Assembly: GCA_946627575.1 (NCBI GenBank) | Contig: CAMOVS010000025.1 | Coordinates: forward strand, 1-9,840 | Length of the DNA stretch: 9,840 nucleotides | From: an uncultured Lachnospiraceae bacterium | GTDB taxonomy: Bacteria; Bacillota; Clostridia; Lachnospirales; Lachnospiraceae | Direction: 5' to 3' | Shown: one piece after another, positions 1-6,591 of the stretch | How positions within the stretch are numbered: position 1 is the stretch's first letter | Layout of the letters: every line of letters starts with the position of its first letter | The notes under the pieces: model-generated | The model's database searches: none | What the model was told of the DNA's origin: nothing | Seen by the model: the letters and a program-made list of their open reading frames with translations, nothing else | Made by a program: the position numbers and the translations under genes

Positions 1-338
1 ATGCCGGATACATCGTAAAAGAAATCGCCGCCTGCGGAGGATTGGCCCAGTCTGATTTCTGGATGCAGATGCATGCCGATATCACCGGTATCCCCATGTA
101 CACAACCGTAGAGAGCCAGAGTGCCGGATGTCTTGGCGACTGCATGATCGTAGCGGTTGGCTGCGGCATCTACAAAGACCTTGCCGAGGCGGCCAAGGAG
201 ATGGTTAAGATCGACAAATCCTACACACCGAATCCGGAAGCCCATGAGAAATACAGCTTCTACTTTGACCAGTATGTAAGAACCTGGCCGCAGATGCGCG
301 ATATCATCCATGATACCGTGGACCACGTAAATAAATAA
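1..338 (+). CDS. FGGY-family carbohydrate kinase, C-terminal end (5' truncated by window)
   Basis: The reading frame is open from the first complete codon at base 3 to a TAA at 336-338, giving 111 visible residues; the start lies upstream of the window. The segment carries the C-terminal FGGY signature: a CGG turn, then WMQMHADITGIP (the conserved W-Q-AD-G-P block of the adenosine-binding lobe), then a Gly/Ala-rich helix around GDCMIVAVGCGIYKDLAEA, and a 'YTPNPEAHEKY' tail typical of xylulokinase-like members. Family role: ATP-dependent phosphorylation of a sugar or polyol in the cytoplasm. It lacks the ETTALGAA block expected after the AD-G-P motif in glycerol kinase, so it is probably not GlpK. 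It resembles the C-terminus of the kinase at 7725-9281 but is not a copy. The substrate is unknown. A hairpin terminator follows, so it is probably the last gene of its own unit. Confidence 0.88.
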   Translation, partial: AGYIVKEIAACGGLAQSDFWMQMHADITGIPMYTTVESQSAGCLGDCMIVAVGCGIYKDLAEAAKEMVKIDKSYTPNPEAHEKYSFYFDQYVRTWPQMRDIIHDTVDHVNK

Positions 339-385
339 CCCATGTCTATTGTCTTTTTTCAGAGAAGGTTTTAGATAAAGCAGGG

Positions 386-412
386 AGCCCGCTGTAAGCG
401 GGCTTCTTGCGT
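386..412 (+). terminator. Rho-independent-like terminator after first kinase
   Basis: AGCCCGCT (386-393) and AGCGGGCT (397-404) form a perfect 8-bp, GC-rich stem with a GTA loop. The following bases (TCTTGCGT) are only weakly T-rich, so termination may be partial. It lies 48 bases past the kinase stop. Confidence 0.6.
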
Positions 413-539
413 AATGGAAACGATATGGGAAAAAGTGCCTTCCGGCCCGGTCATCTGACTTGATGAGGGGCAAAGCTGTGAATAGTGACCAGAATAATTG
501 TTTTGACAGCCGGCATTTTATGAAAATTGAGGACAGGAA

Positions 540-553
540 TGAAAATTATTTCA
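540..553 (+). promoter_or_regulatory. Palindromic operator candidate, site 1
   Basis: TGAAA-ATTA-TTTCA is a 5-bp-arm palindrome with a 4-base AT spacer. It ends 3 bases before the -35 box of the promoter at 557-585. Close variants lie at 681-694, 703-716 and 7547-7560, three of the four in the same position relative to a promoter. The arm spacing equals that of a CcpA cre site, but the central CG of cre is absent. A dedicated regulator is inferred; its gene is not in the window. Confidence 0.6.
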
Positions 554-556
554 ATC

Positions 557-585
557 TTGTAGAGATTCCTATTGTACATTATGAT
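557..585 (+). promoter_or_regulatory. Promoter P1 (sigma-A-like)
   Basis: TTGTAG (557-562) and TATGAT (580-585) are separated by 17 bases, which fits a housekeeping sigma-A promoter. Transcription would start near 592 and run into the operon at 894 through a roughly 300-base leader that also contains promoter P2. No gene longer than a few codons lies between. Confidence 0.5.
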
Positions 586-679
586 TAAGATGTGGAGAAA
601 ATAGGGCTCTTCATAGCATTTTTTAACAGTACAAGGTGATGAATCTGCTGTGATGTCTGCTATGGTATCAAGAGACGAT

Positions 680-716
680 GTGAAATTATTTTCACGGGTG
701 ATTGAAATTATTTTCC
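680..716 (+). promoter_or_regulatory. Tandem operator candidates, sites 2 and 3
   Basis: Site 2 is TGAAA-TTAT-TTTCA (681-694), with an extra G/C pair at 680/695 giving 6-bp arms. Site 3 is TGAAA-TTAT-TTTCC (703-716), with one arm base changed. The two share the same core and are exactly 22 bases apart, about two helical turns, so a protein could occupy both on one DNA face. Site 3 ends 3 bases before the -35 box of P2, the same placement as site 1 relative to P1. Confidence 0.62.
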
Positions 717-719
717 ATA

Positions 720-748
720 TTGATACTTATTAAAAGCCATGCTATGCT
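720..748 (+). promoter_or_regulatory. Promoter P2 for the RLP operon
   Basis: TTGATA (720-725), a 17-base spacer and TATGCT (743-748) form a good sigma-A-like promoter; transcription would start near 755. It is the nearest promoter to the operon beginning at 894. Its position argues against the in-frame upstream GTG/TTG-type starts near 702 for the first gene. Confidence 0.55.
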
Positions 749-754
749 TTCATT

Positions 755-893
755 AAAAGTTCAGGTCAGACAGGTTCTGCCGGACCTGGCAGGAGACCCT
801 TGGCGGTCTCAGGCGGAGACAGGAGCAGTGAGAAGGTGCTTCCGGCCTCCGAGAAGGGTGACAGCAGCAAATATAATGAGAAAGGGTGCTGAT
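755..893 (+). other. Foldable 5' leader of the RLP operon
   Basis: This roughly 140-nt untranslated stretch contains several complementary segments that compete. CAGGT (771-775) pairs with ACCTG (784-788). CTGCC (777-781) pairs with GGCAG (788-792). GAGACC (793-798) pairs with GGTCTC (805-810), whose GTCTC can alternatively pair with GAGAC (816-820). A GAGAAGG direct repeat lies further down. I recognise no named riboswitch class. Alternative folding would fit a regulatory leader, but GC-rich sequence also gives such helices by chance. The start codon at 894 is preceded by a GAAAGGG ribosome binding site. Confidence 0.35.
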
Positions 894-2390
894 ATGAAGA
901 CAGATGTTTTGATTATTGGTGGCGGTGTGATCGGAGCCTGCATTGCACGTCAGCTCTCCCGTTACAACATTGATGTTGTAATCGTGGAGAAGGAAAGCGA
1001 TGTATGCACCGGAACCAGCAAGGCGAACTCTTCCATGCTTCATGACGGCTACAATGTAGATGGTCATAAGCTGAAGGGTAAGATGGTACTGAAGGCGACC
1101 AAGGAGATTTATCGCGAGATGTGTGATGAACTCCATGTGGACATGAAGCTGTGCGGATCTATCTTCGCCGGCTTTACCGATGAAGATCTTGCAACCATGC
1201 ACAAGCAGGTTAAGATGGCGGAAGAGAACGGTATAACCAACCTTGAGATTATCGACCATGATGCGATGATGATCAAGGAGCCGCATATGAATCCGACGGT
1301 TCGATATGGCCTCTACAACCCCAACACCGGCGTGCTGAATCCTTTCGAACTGACCATGGCACTGGCTGAGAATGCCGTGATCAACGGGGCAAAGGTATTT
1401 CTGAATACGGAAGTAACCGATATTAAAGTAAAGAATCAGAAGATCGATGCAGTCATCACAACCAACGGCGTATTCTATCCCAAGGTTGTTATTAACTCCG
1501 CCGGTCTTTATTCCGATAAGATTGCCGCTATGGTAGAGGATGTAGACTTCTACGTTCGTCCCAGACGCGGACAGTATTATTTGTATGACAAACAATTTGG
1601 CGGCTGGGTAAATCATTGTATCTATTCCCCGCCCACAGAGACCTCCAAGGGTATGATCATCGTTCCTACGACAGAGGGCAACATCCTGGCCGGTTCCAAT
1701 GCCGAGATGCTGGATGACAAGACGGACTTCTCCACCACCAAGGAAGCCTTGGATGAGATCTACAATACCATGATCCATCACCTGTATCCGGACCTGCCCA
1801 GGGTCGGCGATGTGACTACCGTCTTTGCCGGACTGAGAGCCGCTTCCAACACAGAGGACTTCATCATAGAGCATGCCAGGACCGTCCGCGGTATGATCAA
1901 CCTGGTAGGTATCCAGTCCCCGGGCCTTTCTTCCGCACCGGCCATCGCCGATCTGGTAGAAGAGATGGTTCGTGCCGTAGGCGAAGACCTGGATTTCACC
2001 AAGAAGCCTGACTGGATTCCCGGACGTCCCAAACCTGTGATCCTTAACAGGATGACTTACGAGGAGCGCAGCCAGTTCATCGCCCAGAACCCCGACTACG
2101 GTCAGATCATCTGCCGCTGTGAGTCCATCAGCAAAGGCGAGATCCTGGATGCCATCCGCCGTCCGATTCCTGCTACATCACTCGACGGTATCAAGAGAAG
2201 AACCCGTGCCGGCATGGGAAGATGCCAGGGCGGCTTCTGTGGTCCCAGAGTAGTGAAGATCCTTGAGGAAGAGCTAGGCATCGACCCCACAGAAGTTACA
2301 AAGAGGGGAAGAGATTCCAGAATCCTTGCAATGAGAGCAAAAGAACTTGCTCTGCAGGAAGGAGGCAGCCATGAAAAAATTAAGTTATGA
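894..2390 (+). CDS. GlpA-like FAD-dependent oxidoreductase with C-terminal [2Fe-2S] domain
   Basis: 498 residues. The ATG at 894 is chosen because GAAAGGG lies just upstream and the Rossmann motif begins at once (MKTDVLIIGGGVIG, FAD-binding glycines at residues 9-14, acidic E32 ending the second strand). The body is a DAO/glycerol-3-phosphate-dehydrogenase fold, with GLRA near 313-316 and the flavin-contacting GIQSPGLSSAPAIA near 339-352. A C-terminal BFD-like domain has four cysteines, C407-R-C409 and C444-QGGF-C449, the usual [2Fe-2S] ligand pattern. E. coli GlpA (about 540 aa) shares this order; this protein is a little shorter. Family role: oxidation of an alpha-glycerophosphate-type alcohol with electron transfer through Fe-S to partner subunits. 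It overlaps the next gene by 20 bases. Because the operon contains an RLP and no evident glycerol kinase, the substrate may be another polyol- or sugar-phosphate; that part is inference. Confidence 0.85.
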   Translation: MKTDVLIIGGGVIGACIARQLSRYNIDVVIVEKESDVCTGTSKANSSMLHDGYNVDGHKLKGKMVLKATKEIYREMCDELHVDMKLCGSIFAGFTDEDLATMHKQVKMAEENGITNLEIIDHDAMMIKEPHMNPTVRYGLYNPNTGVLNPFELTMALAENAVINGAKVFLNTEVTDIKVKNQKIDAVITTNGVFYPKVVINSAGLYSDKIAAMVEDVDFYVRPRRGQYYLYDKQFGGWVNHCIYSPPTETSKGMIIVPTTEGNILAGSNAEMLDDKTDFSTTKEALDEIYNTMIHHLYPDLPRVGDVTTVFAGLRAASNTEDFIIEHARTVRGMINLVGIQSPGLSSAPAIADLVEEMVRAVGEDLDFTKKPDWIPGRPKPVILNRMTYEERSQFIAQNPDYGQIICRCESISKGEILDAIRRPIPATSLDGIKRRTRAGMGRCQGGFCGPRVVKILEEELGIDPTEVTKRGRDSRILAMRAKELALQEGGSHEKIKL

Positions 2391-3636
2391 TATCGTCGTG
2401 GTTGGCGGCGGCCCTGCAGGCATGGCTGCAGCCCTTGAAGCCAGAAAAGCCGGCGTAGAGAAGATTCTCATCTGCGAGCGCGGCGGCAAGTTAGGCGGCA
2501 TTCTGGAGCAGTGCATCCATAATGGATTCGGCCTCCAGTACTTTAAAGAAGAACTTACCGGACCGGAGTACGCTACCCGTTTCTCCGATCAGGTAGAAGC
2601 AAGTGATATCGACGTTAAGGTCAACACCATGGTCATGGATATCCAGGAGGATAAGAAAGTGATCGCGGTCAATCCGGAAGACGGACTGTTCGAGGTGGAG
2701 ACCAAGGCTGTCATCCTGGCCATGGGCTGCCGTGAGAGAACCCGAGAGTCCATCACCATCCCCGGCGACCGTCCTTCCGGTGTTATGTGCGCAGGAACAG
2801 CCCAGAGATATGTCAACATCAACGGTTATCTGCCGGGCAAAGAAATCGTGATCCTCGGATCCGGTGATATCGGCCTGATCATGGCAAGACGTATGACCCT
2901 GGAAGGGGCCAATGTCAAGGGCGTTCTGGAGCTCATGCCTTATTCCACAGGCCTTGTGAGAAATAAAGTGCAGTGTCTGGATGACTTTGGCATCCCGCTC
3001 TATCTAAGCCACACGGTAACTAAGATTCATGGCAAGAACCGTGTCGAAGGTGTTTCCATCGCCGAAGTCGGTCCTGACCGTAACCCCATCCCTGAGACTG
3101 AGGTTTTCATCCCCTGTGACACCCTGCTTCTTTCGGTAGGTCTTATTCCCGAGAATGAGCTGTCCAAGAAGGTCGGCGTTGATCTTGATCGGGTGACCCG
3201 GGGCGCTGTTGTGGATGAGAAGAGAAGAACCAACAAGGATTGGATCTTTGCCTGCGGCAATGTTCTTCATGTTCATGACCTGGTTGACAATGTTACAGAA
3301 GAGTCCGAGCTGGCCGGAAGAGCAGCTGCCGGATACATTTTCGGAACCTATGCTCCCAGGAAGAACCCCATTACCGTGAAACCCGGCAATAACATTGGTT
3401 ACGTGGTACCCCAGTCCATCCGTTACCATGATGAGTCCCAGAAGGTGATTCGTCTCTACATGAGGGTCCGCAATCCCCAGGAGAACGTCACCATGGAGAT
3501 CAAGGACGATAAGGGCGAGGTGCTGGCCAAGTTCAAGAAAGATATCGTAGAACCCGGTTCTATGGTGAATCTGGCACTGCCGACCATGAAACTGACGGAA
3601 GATATGAAAGAGATCACGGTATCCGTGGCTGAATAG
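2371..3636 (+). CDS. FAD/NAD(P)-dependent oxidoreductase (pyridine-nucleotide-disulfide-reductase fold)
   Basis: 421 residues. The ATG at 2371 is preceded by AAGGAGG (2359-2365), and the gene starts inside the previous one, which suggests translational coupling. The N-terminal Rossmann motif is VVVGGGPAG (residues 9-17); ILAMGC (115-120) is the usual flavin-domain turn. A second dinucleotide-binding motif, ILGSGDIG (161-168), suggests NAD(H). FACGN (293-297) is the closing FAD motif. The last 90 or so residues form a separate beta-rich extension. There is no CxxxxC redox-active disulfide, so it is not a classical disulfide reductase. In clostridial glycerol loci a protein of this type accompanies GlpA-like and DUF1667 genes and is often labelled as the GlpB-position subunit. 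It probably forms a complex with its neighbours, passing electrons between substrate flavin and NAD or another carrier; the direction is unknown. Confidence 0.82.
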   Translation: MKKLSYDIVVVGGGPAGMAAALEARKAGVEKILICERGGKLGGILEQCIHNGFGLQYFKEELTGPEYATRFSDQVEASDIDVKVNTMVMDIQEDKKVIAVNPEDGLFEVETKAVILAMGCRERTRESITIPGDRPSGVMCAGTAQRYVNINGYLPGKEIVILGSGDIGLIMARRMTLEGANVKGVLELMPYSTGLVRNKVQCLDDFGIPLYLSHTVTKIHGKNRVEGVSIAEVGPDRNPIPETEVFIPCDTLLLSVGLIPENELSKKVGVDLDRVTRGAVVDEKRRTNKDWIFACGNVLHVHDLVDNVTEESELAGRAAAGYIFGTYAPRKNPITVKPGNNIGYVVPQSIRYHDESQKVIRLYMRVRNPQENVTMEIKDDKGEVLAKFKKDIVEPGSMVNLALPTMKLTEDMKEITVSVAE

Positions 3637-3650
3637 GGAGGGGATTAAGG

Positions 3651-4019
3651 ATGGCGAAAACGAATATTATCTGTATACGTTGTCCGAAAGGATGCCATAT
3701 TACAGTGACTCATGATGATGATAGAAACATTCAGAGCATCGAAGGCTTCAGCTGCCCCAGAGGTGAAGAATATGCCAAAACCGAGTTCACCAATCCGGTT
3801 CGTGTATTTACTTCTACCGTTCGAGTAAAGGGCGGCGATCTGGATCTGCTTCCTGTGAAGACGAACGGATCCATCCCCAAGCCCATGATGATGGATGCGG
3901 CCAGGGAATCCTGCCGGATCGAGATCGAAGCACCGGTTAAGATCGGTGACGTTATTCAAAGTAATTTCTGCGGAACAGGGATAGACCTGGTAGCCGCTAG
4001 AAATATAAAAGCAATCTAG
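3651..4019 (+). CDS. DUF1667 cysteine-rich small protein
   Basis: 122 residues, starting 14 bases after the previous stop with GGAGGGG (3637-3643) as ribosome binding site. The N-terminus has CIRCPKGC (C8, C11, C15) and a fourth cysteine in FSCPRGEE (C35), a metal or Fe-S ligand-like set. C88 and C107 lie further along. The pattern matches the DUF1667 family, which is habitually encoded next to GlpA-like oxidoreductases. The likely role is a small electron-transfer or assembly subunit, with C8/C11/C15/C35 the probable ligands; the biochemical function is not established by the sequence. There is no signal peptide or membrane segment, so it is cytoplasmic or associated with the complex. Confidence 0.8.
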   Translation: MAKTNIICIRCPKGCHITVTHDDDRNIQSIEGFSCPRGEEYAKTEFTNPVRVFTSTVRVKGGDLDLLPVKTNGSIPKPMMMDAARESCRIEIEAPVKIGDVIQSNFCGTGIDLVAARNIKAI

Positions 4020-4062
4020 AAACCCAACATAACAATTTATCAAATACTATGGAGGAAATGAA

Positions 4063-5409
4063 ATGATTCAACAGGACAGAATGTTTAGCCCGCTCTTAAA
4101 CCCGCTGTATGAAGGATGCGATATGGATGACCTTCTGGTTGCAACTTATATTATCGGTGCTGATAAGGAAGAGAATGCGATCATTAAAGCTGCTTCCATC
4201 GGTATCGAGCAGACCACCGGTTCCTGGATTGATGTTCCGGAAGAGACTGATGAAATGAGAGCAAAATACTGTTCCAAGATCATCGCCATCTATGAAGTAC
4301 CTTTCGCATATGAGAACCAGAAAGACGTTGACCTTGCCTATCCTAACGGCGGAATGCGCCACTATGTACTCCGCATCGGATATCCGGTAGCTAACGTTGA
4401 AAATAATATCCCGCTGCTGCTTGGCTCTATCATGGGAAATATCATGTCCATGCCTTACCTGAAGCTTCTTGACATCGACTTCCCCAAGAAGTTCGTTGAC
4501 AAGTTCCAGGGTCCCAAGTTCGGTATCCAGGGTATCCGTGATATCCTTGGCGTTCAGGACAGACCGCTTCTTAACAACATGATCAAGCCTTGTACAGGAT
4601 ACACTCCCGATGTTGGAGCTAAGTTATTCCTTGAGGCTGCTGCAGGCGGCGTTGATGTAATCAAAGATGATGAGCTGATCGGTGGAGATCGTTCCTTCAA
4701 CAAGCTGGCTGACCGTGTAAAAGCTAACATGGAAGCTGTTGCCAAAGCTAAAGAGATCAAGGGCGAGAACACACTCTATGCCTGCAACATCACCGATGAA
4801 GTAAGCAGACTGAAAGATAATGCCATGACCGTTATCGAGAACGGTGGTAACTGTATCATGCTCGATGTTCACGGCGTTGGATATTCTGCAGTCAGAATGC
4901 TGGCAGAAGATCCGGAAATCAATGTTCCGATTCTTGGACATAGCTGCTTCAACGGTGCCTTCACTGCTTCACCCGTACAGGGCATCAGCACCAAGGTCGT
5001 TTCCAAGCTGTCCCGTCTGGCAGGCTGCGATATCTATCTGACCCAGCCGCCTTATGGCAAGTTTGATAACACTATTGATAACTATATCACCAACATGATC
5101 GCTGTTAAGGCTAAGTTCTATGACCTTAAGCCCATGCTTCCCTTCGTAGGCGGCGGCGTTGTTCCGGGTCTTGTTCCGAGATTCATGATGGATGCAGGCA
5201 ATGATATACTTCTTGGCGTTGGCGCTGGTATCCACGGCCATGGTATGGGACCGCGCGCAGGTGCTAAGGCATTCCGTGTTGCTATTGATGCATGCATGAA
5301 TGACATCGATATGCGCGAAGCTGCTAAGAACAGCCCCGAGCTTACATGGTCTCTTGAGAAATGGGGACTCTTCGGAGAAGACCACAGCAAGAACCTCTAT
5401 GCGATCTAA
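4063..5409 (+). CDS. RuBisCO-like protein (form IV, RuBisCO large-subunit superfamily)
   Basis: 448 residues; the ATG at 4063 sits 7 bases after a GGAGG at 4051-4055. The N-terminal alpha/beta domain is followed by the TIM barrel. KFGIQGIRDILGVQDRPLL (152-170) and GGVDVIKDDE (195-204) are superfamily signatures. K201, D203 and E204 match the carbamylated lysine and Mg ligands of RuBisCO. N126, K175, H293 and K333 also align with catalytic positions (spinach N123, K175, H294, K334). Other carboxylase residues are changed: T173 to M, K177 to C, R295 to S, H327 to L, and the S379 region is GGG. It should therefore not fix CO2 but may enolise, isomerise or decarboxylate a phosphorylated ketone. 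The methionine-salvage enolase MtnW has a lysine base where this protein has N126, so an MtnW label would be doubtful. It is the last gene of the four-gene operon, 43 bases after DUF1667, before a strong terminator. Confidence 0.9.
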   Translation: MIQQDRMFSPLLNPLYEGCDMDDLLVATYIIGADKEENAIIKAASIGIEQTTGSWIDVPEETDEMRAKYCSKIIAIYEVPFAYENQKDVDLAYPNGGMRHYVLRIGYPVANVENNIPLLLGSIMGNIMSMPYLKLLDIDFPKKFVDKFQGPKFGIQGIRDILGVQDRPLLNNMIKPCTGYTPDVGAKLFLEAAAGGVDVIKDDELIGGDRSFNKLADRVKANMEAVAKAKEIKGENTLYACNITDEVSRLKDNAMTVIENGGNCIMLDVHGVGYSAVRMLAEDPEINVPILGHSCFNGAFTASPVQGISTKVVSKLSRLAGCDIYLTQPPYGKFDNTIDNYITNMIAVKAKFYDLKPMLPFVGGGVVPGLVPRFMMDAGNDILLGVGAGIHGHGMGPRAGAKAFRVAIDACMNDIDMREAAKNSPELTWSLEKWGLFGEDHSKNLYAI

Positions 5410-5482
5410 TAAGACACTTGTTATAATCTCGACATGCGGATGCCTTTGACAGGCATGTATGGCAGATGAGTGATAAGTAATG

Positions 5483-5520
5483 AAAGGCCGCTGCCGGTAT
5501 AAGGCAGCGGCCTTTGCTGT
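5483..5520 (+). terminator. Strong hairpin terminator of the RLP operon
   Basis: AAAGGCCGCTGCC (5483-5495) and GGCAGCGGCCTTT (5503-5515) make a perfect 13-bp stem with a 7-base loop. The 3' arm ends in TTT and is followed by moderately T-rich GCTGTATTATT. A smaller hairpin, ATGCCT/AGGCAT at 5440-5456, lies just upstream. Confidence 0.82.
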
Positions 5521-5615
5521 ATTATTGGCGGGTTGAATGGCCCTTAACCTGTCTTTGGCGGTCTTGCTGCCTATGTCTTTACCAGTGGATGATAGTAACA
5601 ATAAGGAGTAGAAGC

Positions 5616-6482
5616 ATGTCACGAAAAATATTGTTTTTTGATATAGATGATACTTTGATGATCGGGAAAAACCATACGGTCCCTGACAGTGCCAGGGCTG
5701 CCCTGGAAGCCGCCCACAAAAACGGCCACCTTCTTTACATTAATACCGGCCGCTGCAAGTCTTTTACCCAAAAAGTTCTTTATGAGCTTCCCTTTGATGG
5801 TTTTTCCTATGCCTGCGGTGCCCACATCGAATACCAGGATCAGGTCCTGCTTGAGGAGTTTGTTCCGCAAGAAGATATACAATATATAGCCGATGGACTG
5901 ATGAAGACGGGAATCCAGGCCATCTTTCAGGGGCCGGACCTCTGCTATTTCAGCGAACCGGCTTTTAGCTGGCTGGCCGGTCTGAAAGGCCTTCCCCAAG
6001 AAAAGCATCCTGACAACGCCTTCTACGGGCAGACCTGCTATCCCAACCTGAAGAACTTCCTGGATAAGACTTACCGGGAAGATTATAGCGCTCCCATGCA
6101 CCTGTTTCTGGAAGAAGGCATGCGGGTCAACAAGCTGGTCTCCTTCTGGACCGACCCGGAAGCCCATGAAGAATTCCTCCGCCTGATGGGAGACAAGCCC
6201 TACCAGTACATAGAAAACCGTAATGGCTTTACTGAGATTCTTCCTCTCAAATATACCAAAGCCAGCTGCATGGATTTCCTGCTGGATTATTTTGACATCG
6301 ACCAGAAAGACTGCTTTGTCTTCGGGGACAGCCCCAATGACCTGCCTATGCTGACCCATGTGGGAACCAGTATTGCTATGGGCAACAGCTATGATTCGGT
6401 CAAGGAGGTTTCGGATTATGTGACTACAGACATTGATAAGGATGGAGTGTGGAATGCCATGAAACACTTTGACATCATCTGA
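5616..6482 (+). CDS. Cof-type HAD-superfamily phosphatase (first of two)
   Basis: 288 residues. The ATG at 5616 follows AAGGAG (5603-5608) with 7-base spacing, and the HAD motif begins at once; in-frame sequence upstream of it overlaps the terminator and is not coding. Motif I is FFDIDDT (nucleophile D9, acid D11), motif II INTGR (42-46), the motif III lysine is K215 in KYTK, and motif IV is FGDSPND (236-242). A large cap sits between motifs II and III, typical of subfamily IIB. Family role: Mg-dependent hydrolysis of sugar phosphates or other small phosphoesters in the cytoplasm; specificity cannot be read from the motifs. No convincing promoter was found in the roughly 100 bases between the terminator and the start, so it may rely on readthrough. 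The stop codon lies in a short duplicated stretch. Confidence 0.85.
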   Translation: MSRKILFFDIDDTLMIGKNHTVPDSARAALEAAHKNGHLLYINTGRCKSFTQKVLYELPFDGFSYACGAHIEYQDQVLLEEFVPQEDIQYIADGLMKTGIQAIFQGPDLCYFSEPAFSWLAGLKGLPQEKHPDNAFYGQTCYPNLKNFLDKTYREDYSAPMHLFLEEGMRVNKLVSFWTDPEAHEEFLRLMGDKPYQYIENRNGFTEILPLKYTKASCMDFLLDYFDIDQKDCFVFGDSPNDLPMLTHVGTSIAMGNSYDSVKEVSDYVTTDIDKDGVWNAMKHFDII

Positions 6483-6511
6483 AAGGCTGAGGATCATCTG
6501 AAAGGCAAAGA
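6474..6511 (+). repeat. 19-base partial tandem duplication at the end of the HAD gene
   Basis: ATCATCTGAAAGGC occurs at 6474-6487 and again at 6493-6506, a period of 19 bases. The first copy contains the stop codon of the upstream phosphatase gene. The second copy lies in the spacer and is noncoding. It looks like a small replication-slippage duplication. Confidence 0.6.
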
Positions 6512-6591
6512 ATCATACCGGGCCATAAGGAACCCGGAATGTCTTTCCGATCGGATCTTGTTCCCTTCCCGATAAGAAAGGTTGTACGATT

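Noticed and set aside
503..531. Perfect TTGACA at 503-508 as another promoter
   Set aside because: No acceptable -10 box occurs 16-18 bases downstream.
540..716. CcpA catabolite-repression (cre) sites
   Set aside because: The 14-base layout matches cre, but the central CG and conserved flanks are missing; the centre is all A/T. Another regulator is more likely.
790..870. Glycine riboswitch in the operon leader (TCTCAGGC and CCGAGAAGGG segments)
   Set aside because: The conserved blocks are in the wrong order and incomplete, and the downstream genes are not glycine related.
702..893. N-terminal extension of the GlpA-like protein from an upstream non-ATG start
   Set aside because: The 64 extra residues have no domain character, overlap operator and promoter P2, and precede a good ribosome binding site with an ATG at 894 that begins the FAD motif directly.
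753..1874. Long minus-strand open frame opposite the GlpA-like gene (and other minus-strand frames throughout)
   Set aside because: They mirror strongly supported + strand genes, have no recognisable motifs, and lack ribosome binding sites; they are shadows.
4063..5409. Annotation as 2,3-diketo-5-methylthiopentyl-1-phosphate enolase (MtnW)
   Set aside because: The general-base lysine position is Asn, the loop-6 lysine is kept, and no other methionine-salvage gene is present.
5446..5476. TTGACA at 5446-5451 with TGATAA as a promoter for the HAD gene
   Set aside because: The spacing is 19 bases, the -10 is poor, TTGAC forms a hairpin loop, and the strong terminator follows immediately.
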